Source: Rhodocyclaceae bacterium (lineage in GTDB: Bacteria > Pseudomonadota > Gammaproteobacteria > Burkholderiales > Rhodocyclaceae). Taken from it: a stretch of DNA of 38,892 nt. Position numbers and translations under genes: made by a program. This document shows, piece by piece, positions 8,384 to 17,910 of the stretch. The stretch lies in contig JACDZI010000024.1 in NCBI GenBank assembly GCA_013426785.1, positions 1-38,892 of the forward strand. The letters run 5' to 3'. The notes beneath the pieces were generated by a model. The model was not told the origin of the DNA and ran no database searches. It was given only the letters and a program-made list of their open reading frames with translations. Within the stretch, counting starts at the first letter, position 1. Each line of letters starts with the position of its first letter.

Positions 8384-9325
8384 ATGCCCTCCGAGTTTGC
8401 CCTGATCGACCGTTACTTCAAGCGCCCGACCCGGCACACGGTACTGGGCGTCGGAGACGACGGCGCCATCTTCAGGCTATCAGCGGGCTGCGAACTGGTG
8501 GTGTCGACCGACATGCTGGTGGCGGGTACCCACTTTCTGGCGAACACCGACCCCGAAGACCTCGGCTGGAAATCACTGGCGGTCAATGTTTCGGACCTCG
8601 CAGCTATGGGAGCCCGGCCGAAGTGGGCATTATTGGCCGCAGCCCTGCCAGCGGCGACGGAAGCCTGGATCGAAAAATTTGCGCGTGGTTTTTTTGCCTG
8701 CGCCGACACATTTGGCATCGATGTGATCGGCGGCGATACCACCAAGGGGCCACGCAATTTCTGCGTGACGATCCTCGGCGAGTTGCCGACAGGCACGGCC
8801 TTGCTTCGTTCGGGCGCCTGGCCCGGCGACGAAATCTGGGTTTCCGGAATACCAGGTCGCGCGGCACAGGGGCTCGCACACCTTCAAGGGCATGTGGTCC
8901 TCAGTGAGCCAGCGCTCACCGACTGCCTTGCTGCCCTGTATCGTCCCCAGCCGCGTGTCACACTCGGACTGGCGTTGCGTGGTCTGGCAACCGCCGCCAT
9001 CGACGTTTCCGACGGGCTGCTGGCCGACCTCGGACACATTCTCGATGCCTCCGCCGTCGCCGCCACGCTGACACTCGCCGTCCTGCCGGAGCCGACTTTT
9101 TCTGACAATTGTTATCTTGCCGGCGGCGACGACTACGAACTCTTGTTCACCGTTCCGGCAAGTCACCATGAAGAAGTGCTCACTCTGGCGCAAACCCTTG
9201 CTCTGCAAATCACCTCCCTGGGCCGTATCGAAGCCGGCCCGGCCGGCCAACTGACCGTGCTCGATACCGCTGACCAGCCCGTCAACTTCAGCCGCTGCGG
9301 CTACGACCATTTCGCCTCTCGCTAA
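8384..9325 (+). CDS. thiL: Thiamine-monophosphate kinase
   Basis: A 313-residue ATP-dependent kinase that makes thiamine diphosphate from thiamine monophosphate. Motifs: N-terminal FALIDRYFKR, GVGDDGAIF, the Mg-binding STDMLVAGTHF, VNVSDLAAMGARPKW, GGDTTKGP, IDVSDGLLADLGHIL and GGDDYELLFTVP. Residues 232-239 (AVLPEPTF) are encoded by a copy of the dispersed repeat (9077-9100), in the variable loop before GGDDYELLF. The gene follows nusB by nine bases and precedes pgpA, the usual order. Confidence 0.95.
   Translation: MPSEFALIDRYFKRPTRHTVLGVGDDGAIFRLSAGCELVVSTDMLVAGTHFLANTDPEDLGWKSLAVNVSDLAAMGARPKWALLAAALPAATEAWIEKFARGFFACADTFGIDVIGGDTTKGPRNFCVTILGELPTGTALLRSGAWPGDEIWVSGIPGRAAQGLAHLQGHVVLSEPALTDCLAALYRPQPRVTLGLALRGLATAAIDVSDGLLADLGHILDASAVAATLTLAVLPEPTFSDNCYLAGGDDYELLFTVPASHHEEVLTLAQTLALQITSLGRIEAGPAGQLTVLDTADQPVNFSRCGYDHFASR
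9077..9100 (+). repeat. Dispersed 24-bp repeat, copy B (inside thiL)
   Basis: GCCGT followed by CCTGCCGGAGCCGACTTTT. It is identical over all 24 bases to copy E inside rsmG, about 20.8 kb away, although the two are translated in different frames (here AVLPEPTF). It differs from the majority form at two positions. Confidence 0.8.
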
Positions 9326-9341
9326 CCCTAACCCTGCTGTC

Positions 9342-9845
9342 ATGTCCAAAACACCCGCCCCACCTTTCTCCTTCCTGCTGCAACATCCTGCACACCTGAT
9401 CGCCTGCGGTTTCGGCAGCGGCCTGTCGCCGATTGCCCCCGGCACCGCCGGCACACTGTTCGCCTGGCTGACTTTCCCGTTGGTGCATAGCGCGTTTCCC
9501 GATGACCTGGGTTTCGGCATCTTTATGCTGCTGGCCTTCCTGCTGGGCTTGACCGCCTGTCAGATTGCCGGCCGGGCGCTTGGGGAGATGGACCACGGCA
9601 GCATCGTCTGGGACGAGATCGCACCCTTCTGGGCCGTGCTTTTTTTCACGCCCGCCGTCTGGCTGTGGCAGTTGGCCGCCTTCGCTGCCTTCCGCTTTTT
9701 CGATATCGTCAAACCACCGCCTGCAAGCTATTTTGACCAAAAAGTGAAAAATGGCTTCGGCGTGATGATGGACGACGTGATTGCCGCAGCCTATGCCATC
9801 CTGACACTGGCGCTGTCCAAGGCAGTGATGGACCGTCTGTTCTGA
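9342..9845 (+). CDS. pgpA: Phosphatidylglycerophosphatase A
   Basis: A 167-residue membrane phosphatase that dephosphorylates phosphatidylglycerophosphate to phosphatidylglycerol. Family features: HLIACGFGSGLSPIAPGTAGTL near the N-terminus, the catalytic acidic motif DHGSIVWDEIAPFWAVL in the middle, RFFDIVKPPPASYFDQKVKNGFGVMMDDVIAA near the end, and three to four hydrophobic segments. Its stop overlaps the pncC start (TGATG). Linkage thiL-pgpA-cinA is common in proteobacteria. Confidence 0.95.
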   Translation: MSKTPAPPFSFLLQHPAHLIACGFGSGLSPIAPGTAGTLFAWLTFPLVHSAFPDDLGFGIFMLLAFLLGLTACQIAGRALGEMDHGSIVWDEIAPFWAVLFFTPAVWLWQLAAFAAFRFFDIVKPPPASYFDQKVKNGFGVMMDDVIAAAYAILTLALSKAVMDRLF

Positions 9846-10354
9846 TGGACCGGGAATTGGCAAAAATTTCTGAGGCCTTCGGTGCGGCGTGTCGCCGGTA
9901 TCGACTGACGATCGCCACGGCCGAATCCTGCACCGGCGGCTGGGCCGCCCAAGTGATCACTCACACGGCGGGTAGTTCGGCCTGGTTCGAACGCGGCTTC
10001 GTCACCTATACAAACACAGCGAAAACAGATATGCTTGGTGTTCGCATGGACACCATATTGACATTTGGCGCGGTCAGCCTTGAAACGGCAGGAGAAATGG
10101 CTACCGGAGCACTGCAAAACTCCAAGTCACTGGTCGCGCTGGCGATCACCGGGGTTGCCGGCCCGGCCGGTGGCTCGCCGGACAAGCCGGTCGGCACCGT
10201 CTGCTTTGCCTGGTGCTGGCGCAACACCCAAGGCCAAATCGATGTGCCGTCCTGCGAGCGCCGACTTTTTCCCGGTGATCGGGAAGCCATTCGGCGTCAA
10301 GCGGTAATTCATGCGCTTTCTGGCTTGCTAGATCGCGCAAGAAACATGCCATAA
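9845..10354 (+). CDS. pncC: Nicotinamide-nucleotide amidohydrolase (CinA C-terminal domain protein)
   Basis: A 169-residue, single-domain CinA-C protein. It deamidates nicotinamide mononucleotide to nicotinate mononucleotide in pyridine nucleotide salvage. Motifs: [18 protein letters not shown] (catalytic Ser/Lys region), [43 protein letters not shown], and [17 protein letters not shown]. The N-terminal MoaB-like domain of full CinA is absent, as is normal in Gram-negatives. Residues about 134-142 (VPSCERRLF) are encoded by a dispersed-repeat copy (10246-10269), just before the conserved GDRxxIR motif. recA follows 28 bases later. Confidence 0.94.
   Translation: MDRELAKISEAFGAACRRYRLTIATAESCTGGWAAQVITHTAGSSAWFERGFVTYTNTAKTDMLGVRMDTILTFGAVSLETAGEMATGALQNSKSLVALAITGVAGPAGGSPDKPVGTVCFAWCWRNTQGQIDVPSCERRLFPGDREAIRRQAVIHALSGLLDRARNMP
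10246..10269 (+). repeat. Dispersed 24-bp repeat, copy C (inside pncC)
   Basis: GCCGT followed by CCTGCGAGCGCCGACTTTT, one mismatch from copy H. It is read as VPSCERRLF, a different frame from the other in-gene copies. Confidence 0.75.
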
Positions 10355-10382
10355 TCGGAACCATTACAGGGAAGGATCCACC

Positions 10383-11405
10383 ATGGACGAGAACAAGACA
10401 AAAGCACTCCAAGCCGCACTGGCGCAGATTGAAAAGCAGTTCGGCAAGGGCTCCATCATGAAGATGGGCGAAGGCCTGGCTACCGATGACATTCAAACCG
10501 TATCGACCGGCTCACTCGGGCTTGACATTGCGCTGGGCATCGGCGGCCTGCCACGCGGCCGCGTGGTGGAAATTTACGGCCCGGAATCTTCCGGCAAGAC
10601 CACGCTGTGCCTGCATGTCGTAGCGGAAATACAGAAGGCTGGCGGAGTGGCCGCTTACATTGACGCGGAAAACGCGCTCGACCCGTCCTACGCCGCAAAG
10701 CTAGGCGTCAATGTGCCGGACCTGCTGATCTCGCAACCCGATACCGGTGAGCAAGGACTGGAAATCACCGACATGCTGGTACGGTCCGGTGGTGTCGACC
10801 TGATCGTCATCGACTCGGTGGCGGCGTTGACACCCAAGGCCGAAATCGAGGGCGAGATGGGCGACCAGCTGCCGGGCCTGCAGGCCCGACTGATGTCGCA
10901 GGCACTGCGCAAACTCACCAGTAACATCAAGCGTACCAATACGCTGGTAATCTTCATCAACCAGATCCGCATGAAGATCGGCGTCATGTTCGGCAACCCG
11001 GAAACCACCACCGGCGGCAACGCGCTCAAGTTTTATGCCTCGGTACGCATGGACATCCGCCGCACCGGCGCGATCAAGAGCGGTGACGAGGTGGTCGGCA
11101 ACGAGACCAAGGTCAAGGTGGTCAAGAACAAGGTGGCGCCCCCCTTCCGTGAAGCGCACTTCGACATCCTCTACGGGGAAGGCATTTCCCGCGAAGGCGA
11201 GGTCATCGAACTCGGCGTCGAGCACAAGATCGTCGAAAAATCCGGGGCCTGGTATTCCTACAAGGGTGAAAAGATCGGCCAGGGCAAGGACAAGACGCGC
11301 GAATTCCTGCGCGAGCACCCCGAGATGGCGATTGAGATCGAAAACCGGGTGCGCGAAGCTGTCGGCGTTGCCGGCATTGCCGCCCCGGTTGCCCAGACCG
11401 AGTAA
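10383..11405 (+). CDS. recA: Recombinase RecA
   Basis: A 340-residue RecA, full length. It polymerises on single-stranded DNA, catalyses strand exchange and triggers LexA cleavage. Visible: N-terminal [23 protein letters not shown], Walker [32 protein letters not shown] (Walker B and L1 region), [31 protein letters not shown] (L2) and the acidic C-terminal part. The ribosome binding site AGGGAAGG lies eight to nine bases before ATG. Only 28 bases separate it from pncC, so its promoter probably sits in the end of pncC. I could not see a clear SOS box there. Confidence 0.98.
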   Translation: MDENKTKALQAALAQIEKQFGKGSIMKMGEGLATDDIQTVSTGSLGLDIALGIGGLPRGRVVEIYGPESSGKTTLCLHVVAEIQKAGGVAAYIDAENALDPSYAAKLGVNVPDLLISQPDTGEQGLEITDMLVRSGGVDLIVIDSVAALTPKAEIEGEMGDQLPGLQARLMSQALRKLTSNIKRTNTLVIFINQIRMKIGVMFGNPETTTGGNALKFYASVRMDIRRTGAIKSGDEVVGNETKVKVVKNKVAPPFREAHFDILYGEGISREGEVIELGVEHKIVEKSGAWYSYKGEKIGQGKDKTREFLREHPEMAIEIENRVREAVGVAGIAAPVAQTE

Positions 11406-11415
11406 ATGAGCCAAT

Positions 11416-11841
11416 GTGAGTGAACTGAAGCAGCGCGCGATCAAGTTACTGGCCCGGCGCGAGCACACCCGCGCCGAATTGGCCCGCAAGCTGGCACCGC
11501 ATGGCAACCCCAATGAAATCGACACCGTGCTGAACGAACTCTCCGCCAGCGGGCTCCAGTCCGATGCACGTTTCGCGGAAAGCTACGTGCGCAGTCAGAC
11601 GGCTCGACTCGGGGCAGCACGGTTGCGGCAGACACTGCGGCAGAAAGGCGTGGCCACGGAACTTATTCAGGAACATGTGGTGGATTTGCCAGACGAAATC
11701 GACCGGGCCCGTACCCTGTGGACCCAAAAATTCACCTCTCCACCGGCCGATTCCCGCGAATGGGCAAAGCAGGCGCGGTTCCTGCTGGGGCGCGGCTTTG
11801 CCGTCGACGTGATCCGCAAATTGTTGAAAGAAACTGATTGA
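11416..11841 (+). CDS. recX: Regulatory protein RecX
   Basis: A 141-residue RecX, a modulator that caps or inhibits RecA filaments. It is built of three-helix repeats; recognisable pieces are [68 protein letters not shown] and [20 protein letters not shown]. The GTG start at 11416 lies ten bases after the recA stop. The stop codon overlaps the lptB start (TGATG). Confidence 0.94.
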   Translation: MSELKQRAIKLLARREHTRAELARKLAPHGNPNEIDTVLNELSASGLQSDARFAESYVRSQTARLGAARLRQTLRQKGVATELIQEHVVDLPDEIDRARTLWTQKFTSPPADSREWAKQARFLLGRGFAVDVIRKLLKETD

Positions 11842-12575
11842 TGAGTACGCTGGCCACCTACAACCTGTTCAAGAAGTATCGTTCGCGCTCCGTCGTCAAG
11901 GATGTCAGCCTGCACGTCGATGGCGGCGAAGTGGTCGGGTTGCTGGGGCCTAACGGCGCGGGCAAGACCACCTGCTTCTACATGATCGTCGGCCTGATCG
12001 CCTCGGATGGCGGTGAAATTGTCATTGTAGATAAGGGTACCGAGACCAAGATCACCCATTTACCAATCCACAAGAGAGCCCGGCTTGGCGTGTCTTACCT
12101 GCCCCAGGAAAACTCGGTGTTCCGCAAGCTGACAGTACAGGAAAACGTCCGCGCCGTCCTCGAACTTCAGGATTACGATCCGCCTTCGCTGGAAACCCGG
12201 CTTGAGGAACTGCTCGAAGAACTCCACATCACCCACCTGCGTGACCAGCCTTCGGCGGCGCTCTCGGGAGGCGAACGGCGCCGCGTCGAAATCGCCCGGG
12301 CGTTGGCCACATCGCCGCGCTTCATCCTGCTCGACGAACCCTTTGCCGGCGTCGATCCGATCGCGGTGATCGATATCCAGAAGATCATCAAGTTCCTCAA
12401 GGAACGCGGCATCGGCGTGCTGATCACTGACCACAACGTACGCGAAACACTGGGCATCTGCGACCGCGCCACCATCATCAATGCCGGCGAAGTGCTGGCG
12501 GCTGGACATCCAGCCGAGATCATCGACAATGAAAGCGTGCGCCGGGTGTATCTTGGCGAACACTTCAAGATGTAG
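11841..12575 (+). CDS. lptB: LPS export ABC transporter ATP-binding protein LptB
   Basis: A 244-residue ATPase that powers lipopolysaccharide extraction by LptB2FG. Walker [10 protein letters not shown], the LptB-type signature [16 protein letters not shown], Walker [17 protein letters not shown], and [29 protein letters not shown] are all present. ATG 11841 is preferred over an in-frame TTG at 11838. In proteobacteria lptB normally follows lptC and lptA; here it directly follows recX with a one-base overlap, and neither lptC nor lptA is in the window. It leads into rpoN, as expected. Confidence 0.96.
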   Translation: MSTLATYNLFKKYRSRSVVKDVSLHVDGGEVVGLLGPNGAGKTTCFYMIVGLIASDGGEIVIVDKGTETKITHLPIHKRARLGVSYLPQENSVFRKLTVQENVRAVLELQDYDPPSLETRLEELLEELHITHLRDQPSAALSGGERRRVEIARALATSPRFILLDEPFAGVDPIAVIDIQKIIKFLKERGIGVLITDHNVRETLGICDRATIINAGEVLAAGHPAEIIDNESVRRVYLGEHFKM

Positions 12576-12583
12576 CGGCGGTA

Positions 12584-14035
12584 ATGAAGCAAACTCTTCA
12601 GCTCCGACTTTCCCAGCATCTTGCGCTCACGCCGCAGTTGCAGCAGTCGATCCGATTGTTGCAACTCTCTTCGCTGGAACTCAATCAGGAAATAGAGCAG
12701 GCGCTTCAGGAAAATCCTCTCCTTGAACGAGAGGAGGGCGACGAGCCGGCACCCTTTATCGGTGGCGAAGACGCGCTGACGCGCTCCCGTAGCGAAGAAT
12801 CCGCCCCTGTTACCGAAGAACGCGCCGAAGCGCCAGACGACTGGAGCCAGGACAGTACGGATTGGCCAAGCTCCGGCAGTTCGAAAGGACCGCAAGACCC
12901 GAACGACGAAAGTGACAATGATGCTGGAGAGTATCAGGCAGCAGCGATCAGCCTGCAGGATCACCTGATCGCTCAGTTGGCCCTGAGCCAGTTGAGCGGG
13001 AAGGATCGTCTGCGCGTCGCCTTCCTGATCGAGGCGCTTGACGACGATGGCTACCTTGGTCAGACACTTGAGGAACTTGTCGAGGTCCTTCCGGAAGAGT
13101 TCATCGGTGAGCCCGATGAAATTCTCGAAGATTTACAGATCGCATTGCGGCATGTGCAGAACTTCGATCCATCAGGCATCGGTGCACGCAATCCGCGCGA
13201 GTGCCTGTTACTGCAACTCGGCAATCTGGCAGCTTCGCCTGTTCACGCCTTGGCCGTTACCGTAGTAAGTGACCACTTGGAATTGCTGGCTCACCGTGAC
13301 TACGCACGTATCAAGAAATTGCTCGGCTGCAGTGACGCCGCCCTGCGTGACGCCCAGACCCTGATCAGGTCACTGAATCCGCGGCCCGGCGCGCAATTCG
13401 CCGCACTCGATACGCGCTACATCGTGCCCGATGTGGTGGTCCGCAAGATACGGAACGGCTGGGTGGTCAGTCTCAATCAGGAGGCCATGCCGCGTCTGCG
13501 CATCAACCGGCTGTATGCCAACCTGCTGCGCCAGCAACGCAGCAACGGCGGCAGCAACCTCACTGGCCAGCTGCAGGAAGCCAAATGGCTGATCAAGAAT
13601 ATCCAGCAACGCTTCGATACCATTGCCCGCGTTTCACAGGCCATTGTCGACCGTCAGCGGGCTTTCTTCGATCACGGCGAGGTGGCCATGCGGCCATTGA
13701 CCCTGCGCGAGATCGCCGATACCGTCAGCCTGCACGAGTCGACCATTTCACGCGTCACCACCCAGAAATACCTGGCCAGTCCGCGCGGCATTTATGAACT
13801 TAAATATTTTTTCGGCAGCCACGTCGCCACGGATACTGGCGGCGCGGCGTCATCCACTGCGATCCGGGCGCTGATCAAGCAGCTGGTGGGCGCCGAGAAT
13901 GGCCACAAGCCGCTCTCGGATGCCCGCATCGCAGAAATCCTCGGCGAACAGGGTATCGTCGTTGCGAGGCGCACCGTCGCCAAGTATCGTGAATCCCTGA
14001 ACATCCCGCCGGTCAATCTACGCAAAACTCTCTGA
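12584..14035 (+). CDS. rpoN: RNA polymerase sigma-54 factor
   Basis: A 483-residue sigma-54. Region [45 protein letters not shown]. An acidic, low-complexity region II follows (residues about 50-115). Then come the core-binding domain and the DNA-binding part with the helix-turn-helix [25 protein letters not shown], and the C-terminal RpoN box [15 protein letters not shown]. It directs transcription at -24/-12 promoters together with AAA+ activators. It heads the classic rpoN-hpf-ptsN cluster and follows lptB by eight bases. Confidence 0.98.
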   Translation: MKQTLQLRLSQHLALTPQLQQSIRLLQLSSLELNQEIEQALQENPLLEREEGDEPAPFIGGEDALTRSRSEESAPVTEERAEAPDDWSQDSTDWPSSGSSKGPQDPNDESDNDAGEYQAAAISLQDHLIAQLALSQLSGKDRLRVAFLIEALDDDGYLGQTLEELVEVLPEEFIGEPDEILEDLQIALRHVQNFDPSGIGARNPRECLLLQLGNLAASPVHALAVTVVSDHLELLAHRDYARIKKLLGCSDAALRDAQTLIRSLNPRPGAQFAALDTRYIVPDVVVRKIRNGWVVSLNQEAMPRLRINRLYANLLRQQRSNGGSNLTGQLQEAKWLIKNIQQRFDTIARVSQAIVDRQRAFFDHGEVAMRPLTLREIADTVSLHESTISRVTTQKYLASPRGIYELKYFFGSHVATDTGGAASSTAIRALIKQLVGAENGHKPLSDARIAEILGEQGIVVARRTVAKYRESLNIPPVNLRKTL

Positions 14036-14048
14036 AAGAGGAGCCATC

Positions 14049-14363
14049 ATGAACCTCAATATCACTGGACATCATGTCGAAGTCACCCCCGCGCTGCGCG
14101 AATACGTCACCGGCAAGGTGGAGAAGGTCATCCGCCATTTCGATCATGTCACCAGCGTCCATGTGATTCTCTCGGTCGAAAAACTGGTCCAGAAGGCCGA
14201 GATCACCCTGCACGTAAAAGGCAAGGACATCTTTGCCGACAGCAGCGATGCCGATCTATATGCCGCAATCGACCTGCTGGTGGACAAGCTCGACCGTCAG
14301 GTTCTCAAGTACAAGAGCAAACAGAAGGATCACGGCCACGACCGTCCGCTTGCGGAAGGCTGA
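14049..14363 (+). CDS. hpf: Ribosome hibernation promoting factor, short form
   Basis: A 104-residue protein of the Hpf/RaiA family, which binds the 30S decoding region and supports ribosome dimerisation in stationary phase. Seen: [87 protein letters not shown]. It lacks the long C-terminal dimerisation domain, as expected for the short proteobacterial form. The ribosome binding site AAAGAGGAG precedes the start. Position after rpoN is conserved. Confidence 0.95.
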   Translation: MNLNITGHHVEVTPALREYVTGKVEKVIRHFDHVTSVHVILSVEKLVQKAEITLHVKGKDIFADSSDADLYAAIDLLVDKLDRQVLKYKSKQKDHGHDRPLAEG

Positions 14364-14395
14364 AAAATGGCGCTTACGGCATAAAAAATGGCGAT

Positions 14396-14463
14396 TTGCA
14401 TGCGGCGGGGTGAAGGTTATACTTCGCCTCCGCCGTCGGGTCATCAATCCCCCCGACGTTTTA
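14396..14463 (+). promoter_or_regulatory. ptsN leader: sigma-70-like promoter followed by a hairpin
   Basis: A TTGCAT (14396-14401), 16-base spacer, TATACT (14418-14423) arrangement fits a sigma-70 promoter. Just downstream lies a GC-rich hairpin, CGTCGGG (14434-14440) pairing with CCCGACG (14452-14458), followed by TTTTAT. The hairpin could be a terminator for the rpoN-hpf transcript or an attenuator in the ptsN leader. A 10-base direct repeat AAAAATGGCG (14363-14372 and 14384-14393) precedes the promoter. Confidence 0.5.
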
Positions 14464-14489
14464 TAGGGTGTCTGGGTGATCCCTGCACG

Positions 14490-14951
14490 ATGAATCTTAT
14501 AGCCAAACTTCTCTCCGTCGACAACATCGTCGTCGGTCTAGACGCGAGCAGCAAGAAGCGCGTTTTCGAGCAGGCCGGCCTGTTGTTCGAGAATCATCAT
14601 GGCATTGCGCGCAGCGCAGTTTATGACGCACTGTTCGCCCGCGAGAAAATGGGTTCCACCGGCCTGGGGCTTGGCATCGCCATTCCCCACGGGCGCATTA
14701 AGGGCCTCAAGGAGGCGCGGGGTGCATTCCTGCGTCTCGTCGCCCCCGTCCAGTTCGATGCCCCGGATGGTCACCCGGTCGATCTGGTTTTCGTGCTGCT
14801 CGTCCCTGAAGCTGCCACCGAACATCATCTGCAACTACTTTCCGAACTGGCGCAGATGTTCAGTGACAAGCTATTCCGCGAAAAATTGGCGACCGCAGCG
14901 GATGCCAGCGCAGTACAAACCCTCTTCGCGCAGTGGCAGTCGGCCAGCTGA
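14490..14951 (+). CDS. ptsN: Nitrogen PTS enzyme IIA
   Basis: A 153-residue EIIA-Ntr. The active-site His is in GLGLGIAIPHGRIKGL, and the family pattern EREKMGSTGLG is seen here as FAREKMGSTGLG. It is phosphorylated by the nitrogen-related PTS (PtsP/NPr) and regulates potassium uptake, nitrogen and carbon responses. ATG 14490 is chosen because it starts the normal N-terminus (MNLIAKLLSVDNIVVGLD). The upstream extension to 14388 runs through the promoter and hairpin and is not protein-like. The 3' end overlaps the hprK start by 19 bases. Confidence 0.95.
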   Translation: MNLIAKLLSVDNIVVGLDASSKKRVFEQAGLLFENHHGIARSAVYDALFAREKMGSTGLGLGIAIPHGRIKGLKEARGAFLRLVAPVQFDAPDGHPVDLVFVLLVPEAATEHHLQLLSELAQMFSDKLFREKLATAADASAVQTLFAQWQSAS

Positions 14952-15877
14952 TCGTCGCGCAGCTGTTCGAGCGTAACCGCGAACGGCTGCAACTCACCTG
15001 GGTCGGCGGCACACTCAACCGTCCGATTGCAGTCAATCGCGATGACGTTTCACCCGCCGACTTGATCGGCCACCTGAACCTGATTCACCCCGAGCGCATC
15101 CAGGTACTCGGCTCACCCGAAATCATCTGGTACAAGCGACACGCCCACGGCAAGGGCGAACACATCTTCTCGCAGATCATCAATGCTCATCCGCCTGCCG
15201 TGATCGTTGCCGACGACTGCGTGGTCCTCGAAGAAATCCGCACTTCCTGCGAAAAAAACGATGTCCCACTTTTCGCTACGCCGCTGCCTACCGCTCAGGT
15301 CATCGACGCACTACGCATTTATGTATCCCGCCAACTCGCCGAGTCCGTCACTCTGCATGGTGTGTTCATGGACGTCCTTGGCATCGGCGTCCTCATTACC
15401 GGTGACTCCGGCGTCGGCAAGAGCGAACTCGGTCTTGAACTGATTACCCGCGGGCATGGCCTGGTGGCCGATGACGTTGTCGAAGTGTCGCGTATCTCGG
15501 CGGATACCCTGGAAGGGCGCTGTCCCGAACTGCTCAAGGATTTCATCGAAGTCCGTGGGCTGGGTCTGCTGAACATCCGCACCGTCTTCGGTGAAACCGC
15601 CTGTCGGCGCAAGATGCGCCTCAAGCTCATTGTCCATCTACAAAAGCCAGCGTCGAGCCCTTTCGAGACTTCCCGCCTACCCCTCGATGCGCTCACTGAG
15701 AACGTTTTGGGGGTACCGGTGCGCAAGGTGGTGCTGCCGGTTGCGGCCGGGCGCAACCTGGCGGTGCTGCTTGAGGCAGCAGTACGCTCAACCATCCTGC
15801 TGTTGCGTGGCATCGACAGCATGGATGAATTCCTGCAGCGCCAACAGCAGGCACTGGATAACGGCGACAACGATTAA
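14933..15877 (+). CDS. hprK: HPr kinase/phosphorylase
   Basis: A 314-residue bifunctional enzyme that phosphorylates and dephosphorylates a serine of HPr. Walker A GDSGVGKSELGLELITRGHGLVADD, the HprK signature ELLKDFIEVRGLGLLNIRTVFGE, and the C-terminal VLPVAAGRNLAVLLEAAVR are clear. The GTG start at 14933 overlaps ptsN and gives VGQLIVAQLFERNRERLQLTWVGG, typical of the proteobacterial family. In many relatives rapZ follows; here the gene ends against convergent phoR, sharing four bases. Confidence 0.93.
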   Translation: MAVGQLIVAQLFERNRERLQLTWVGGTLNRPIAVNRDDVSPADLIGHLNLIHPERIQVLGSPEIIWYKRHAHGKGEHIFSQIINAHPPAVIVADDCVVLEEIRTSCEKNDVPLFATPLPTAQVIDALRIYVSRQLAESVTLHGVFMDVLGIGVLITGDSGVGKSELGLELITRGHGLVADDVVEVSRISADTLEGRCPELLKDFIEVRGLGLLNIRTVFGETACRRKMRLKLIVHLQKPASSPFETSRLPLDALTENVLGVPVRKVVLPVAAGRNLAVLLEAAVRSTILLLRGIDSMDEFLQRQQQALDNGDND

Positions 15878-17184
15878 GAGCCGACCCGCTGTGCGGGAAA
15901 CACGGCAGCGAAAGAACTGCCGTTGCCCAGCTTGCTCTCTATGATCAGTGTTGCCTGATGGCGCTCCAACACATGCTTGACAATCGCCAACCCCAGTCCT
16001 GTCCCGCCGCTCTCACGTGAACGGCCACGATCGATGCGATAAAAACGCTCGGTCAGCCGAGGAATATGTTTGGATTCGATGCCGATGCCACTGTCGATGA
16101 CTTTGAATACGGCTCCCCCGGCATTTTGACGATTCCAGCGCAAGGCGATCCGCCCCCCCGCTTGGGTATATCGTATCGCATTGCTGGCCAGATTGCTGAA
16201 TGCGCTATGCAGTTCGCGGCTACTGCCCAGTAATGTCGCAGGCCCTTGATTCTCAAGTACAAGCTCATGTCGTCCCGACGACAACGCCTGAGTTTCCTCC
16301 GCCACAAGTGCTAGCAGTGCATTGACATCGACCACCTCTTCCTGAGGAGGCGCATCGGTCTCCAGGGTCGATAAGGTCAATAAGTCCTCGATCAACCGTT
16401 GCATGCGATGCGCGTGGTCAAGCGCCATGTCGAGGAACGTCATGATTTCCTCAGGCAGCATCGGTTGCTGGGTATCTCCGATACTGTCGCGAGCAGTTTC
16501 AAGAAAGCCCTGTACTACCGTCAGCGGGGTGCGCATCTCGTGCGATACGTTTGCAACGAAATCCCGCCTCACTGTCTCCAGTCGTTCCAGTTGGGTCAAA
16601 TCTTCCACCAGAAGCAGAGTACTGCCCGCCGAGAAAGGCACTCCACGAATGTGCAATACGTGGCCCGGGCTGCGGAGCGGACGGACCGTGAGTGGCACCG
16701 AGGAATCACCGGTTTCAAGCTGTCTTTCAACGAATGAAATAAATTCGGGTTCACGCACCAAATGAGTCACCGGCATGCCGACGTCACGTTGGCGGTCGAG
16801 TCCAAGCAAAACCTCGGCGCGCGGATTCATCCATTCGATCTGATGGCCACGGTCGAGAATCAACACTCCCTCGGGCAGTGCTTCTGCAACCATACGGAAA
16901 CGCTCACCCATCTCTTGCAGCGCCTCGCGCTGTGCGGTCGCCTGCCGCGCGCGACGATGCAGGGCCATGAAGGCCTTCGACCAACTTCCCGTTGCCAGCG
17001 GAACTGGTGTGCCGAGCGGCTGTTCAGCCCACACTTTCAAGCGGGCAAGCTGGAGTTCATGGCGCCACAGAAGCAATAACGCCAGGGTAGCCACGGCGAT
17101 GATCGCGGCCGACGGCCCGAACAACCACCCGACCAACATTGCAATGACCGAAAATATCCCGACGGCGAGTAGCAGACCTTTCAA
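15874..17184 (-). CDS. phoR: Phosphate regulon sensor histidine kinase PhoR
   Basis: A 436-residue sensor kinase. Two N-terminal membrane segments (MKGLLLAVGIFSVIAMLVGWLF and AAIIAVATLALLLLW) are followed by a charged linker, a PAS domain (MGERFRMVAEALPEGVLILD, IEWMNPRAEVLLG), the HisKA dimerisation box FVANVSHEMRTPLTVVQGFL with the phospho-accepting His, the N box HSAFSNLASNAIRYT, and the G boxes DSGIGIESKHIP and GGTGLGLAIVKHVLE. It probably senses phosphate status through the Pst/PhoU complex and phosphorylates PhoB. The start is TTG at 17184, directly after the phoB stop. The 3' end overlaps hprK by four bases in a convergent arrangement. Confidence 0.93.
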   Translation of the reverse strand: MKGLLLAVGIFSVIAMLVGWLFGPSAAIIAVATLALLLLWRHELQLARLKVWAEQPLGTPVPLATGSWSKAFMALHRRARQATAQREALQEMGERFRMVAEALPEGVLILDRGHQIEWMNPRAEVLLGLDRQRDVGMPVTHLVREPEFISFVERQLETGDSSVPLTVRPLRSPGHVLHIRGVPFSAGSTLLLVEDLTQLERLETVRRDFVANVSHEMRTPLTVVQGFLETARDSIGDTQQPMLPEEIMTFLDMALDHAHRMQRLIEDLLTLSTLETDAPPQEEVVDVNALLALVAEETQALSSGRHELVLENQGPATLLGSSRELHSAFSNLASNAIRYTQAGGRIALRWNRQNAGGAVFKVIDSGIGIESKHIPRLTERFYRIDRGRSRESGGTGLGLAIVKHVLERHQATLIIESKLGNGSSFAAVFPAQRVGS

Positions 17185-17877
17185 TCAGTTCGCCTCGATG
17201 GAAAAACGATAACCGCTGCCGCGCACCGTCTGAACATAGTGGTCCAGACCGCTGGGTTCCAGAGCCGCCCTCAGGCGGCGGATATGGACATCGACGGTGC
17301 GCTCTTCGACGAACACGTGGTCACCCCAAACTTGATCCAGCAGTTGATCGCGGGTGTGCACGCGGTCAGGGTGCGTCATCAGGAAATGCAGCAGGCGAAA
17401 TTCAGTGGGTCCGAGGGACACCGGGCTTTCATCGGCACTCACACGATGCGATGCCGGGTTAAGCCTGAGTTTGCCGGCTTCGACCGGGCTTTCACTGGCC
17501 TGAGGCCGTCCGCGTCGCAATACGGCCTGGATGCGCGCCAGCAACTCCCGCGGAGAAAAGGGTTTCGTCACGAAATCATCCGCACCGCTTTCAAGGCCCA
17601 TCACCTTGTCCCGCTCCTCACCCCGAGCAGTCAGCATGATGATGGGAATACTCCGGGTACGTGAATCGGTGCGCAGGCGACGGGCAAAGTCCAAGCCACT
17701 CATGCCCGGCAACATCCAGTCGAGCAGGATCAGGTCAGGCAGGGTTTCGTTGATCTGTCGCAGGGCGGTTTCGGCATCCATCGCCGCCGTAACAATGTGG
17801 CCGTGGCGACGCAGGTTGGCGGCGATCAACGTCTGGATCGCGGGCTCATCTTCAACGACCAGTATGGCTGCAGGCAT
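17185..17877 (-). CDS. phoB: Phosphate regulon response regulator PhoB
   Basis: A 230-residue OmpR-type regulator. Receiver domain: [18 protein letters not shown], phosphoacceptor Asp in [16 protein letters not shown], Lys in [17 protein letters not shown]. The winged-helix DNA-binding domain includes [31 protein letters not shown] and [16 protein letters not shown]. It activates phosphate-starvation genes by binding Pho boxes. The start at 17877 ([12 protein letters not shown]) is preferred over an upstream in-frame start at 17910. A Pho-box-like site lies upstream, so it is probably autoregulated. Confidence 0.95.
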   Translation of the reverse strand: MPAAILVVEDEPAIQTLIAANLRRHGHIVTAAMDAETALRQINETLPDLILLDWMLPGMSGLDFARRLRTDSRTRSIPIIMLTARGEERDKVMGLESGADDFVTKPFSPRELLARIQAVLRRGRPQASESPVEAGKLRLNPASHRVSADESPVSLGPTEFRLLHFLMTHPDRVHTRDQLLDQVWGDHVFVEERTVDVHIRRLRAALEPSGLDHYVQTVRGSGYRFSIEAN

Positions 17878-17910
17878 GGCAAGACTTTGGAGCGATAGTG
17901 GAATAATCAA

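Noticed and set aside
10290-10382. LexA (SOS) box upstream of recA
   Set aside because: No CTG-N10-CAG palindrome with a central AT-rich core was found in this stretch; the CATAAT at 10350 lacks a well-spaced -35.
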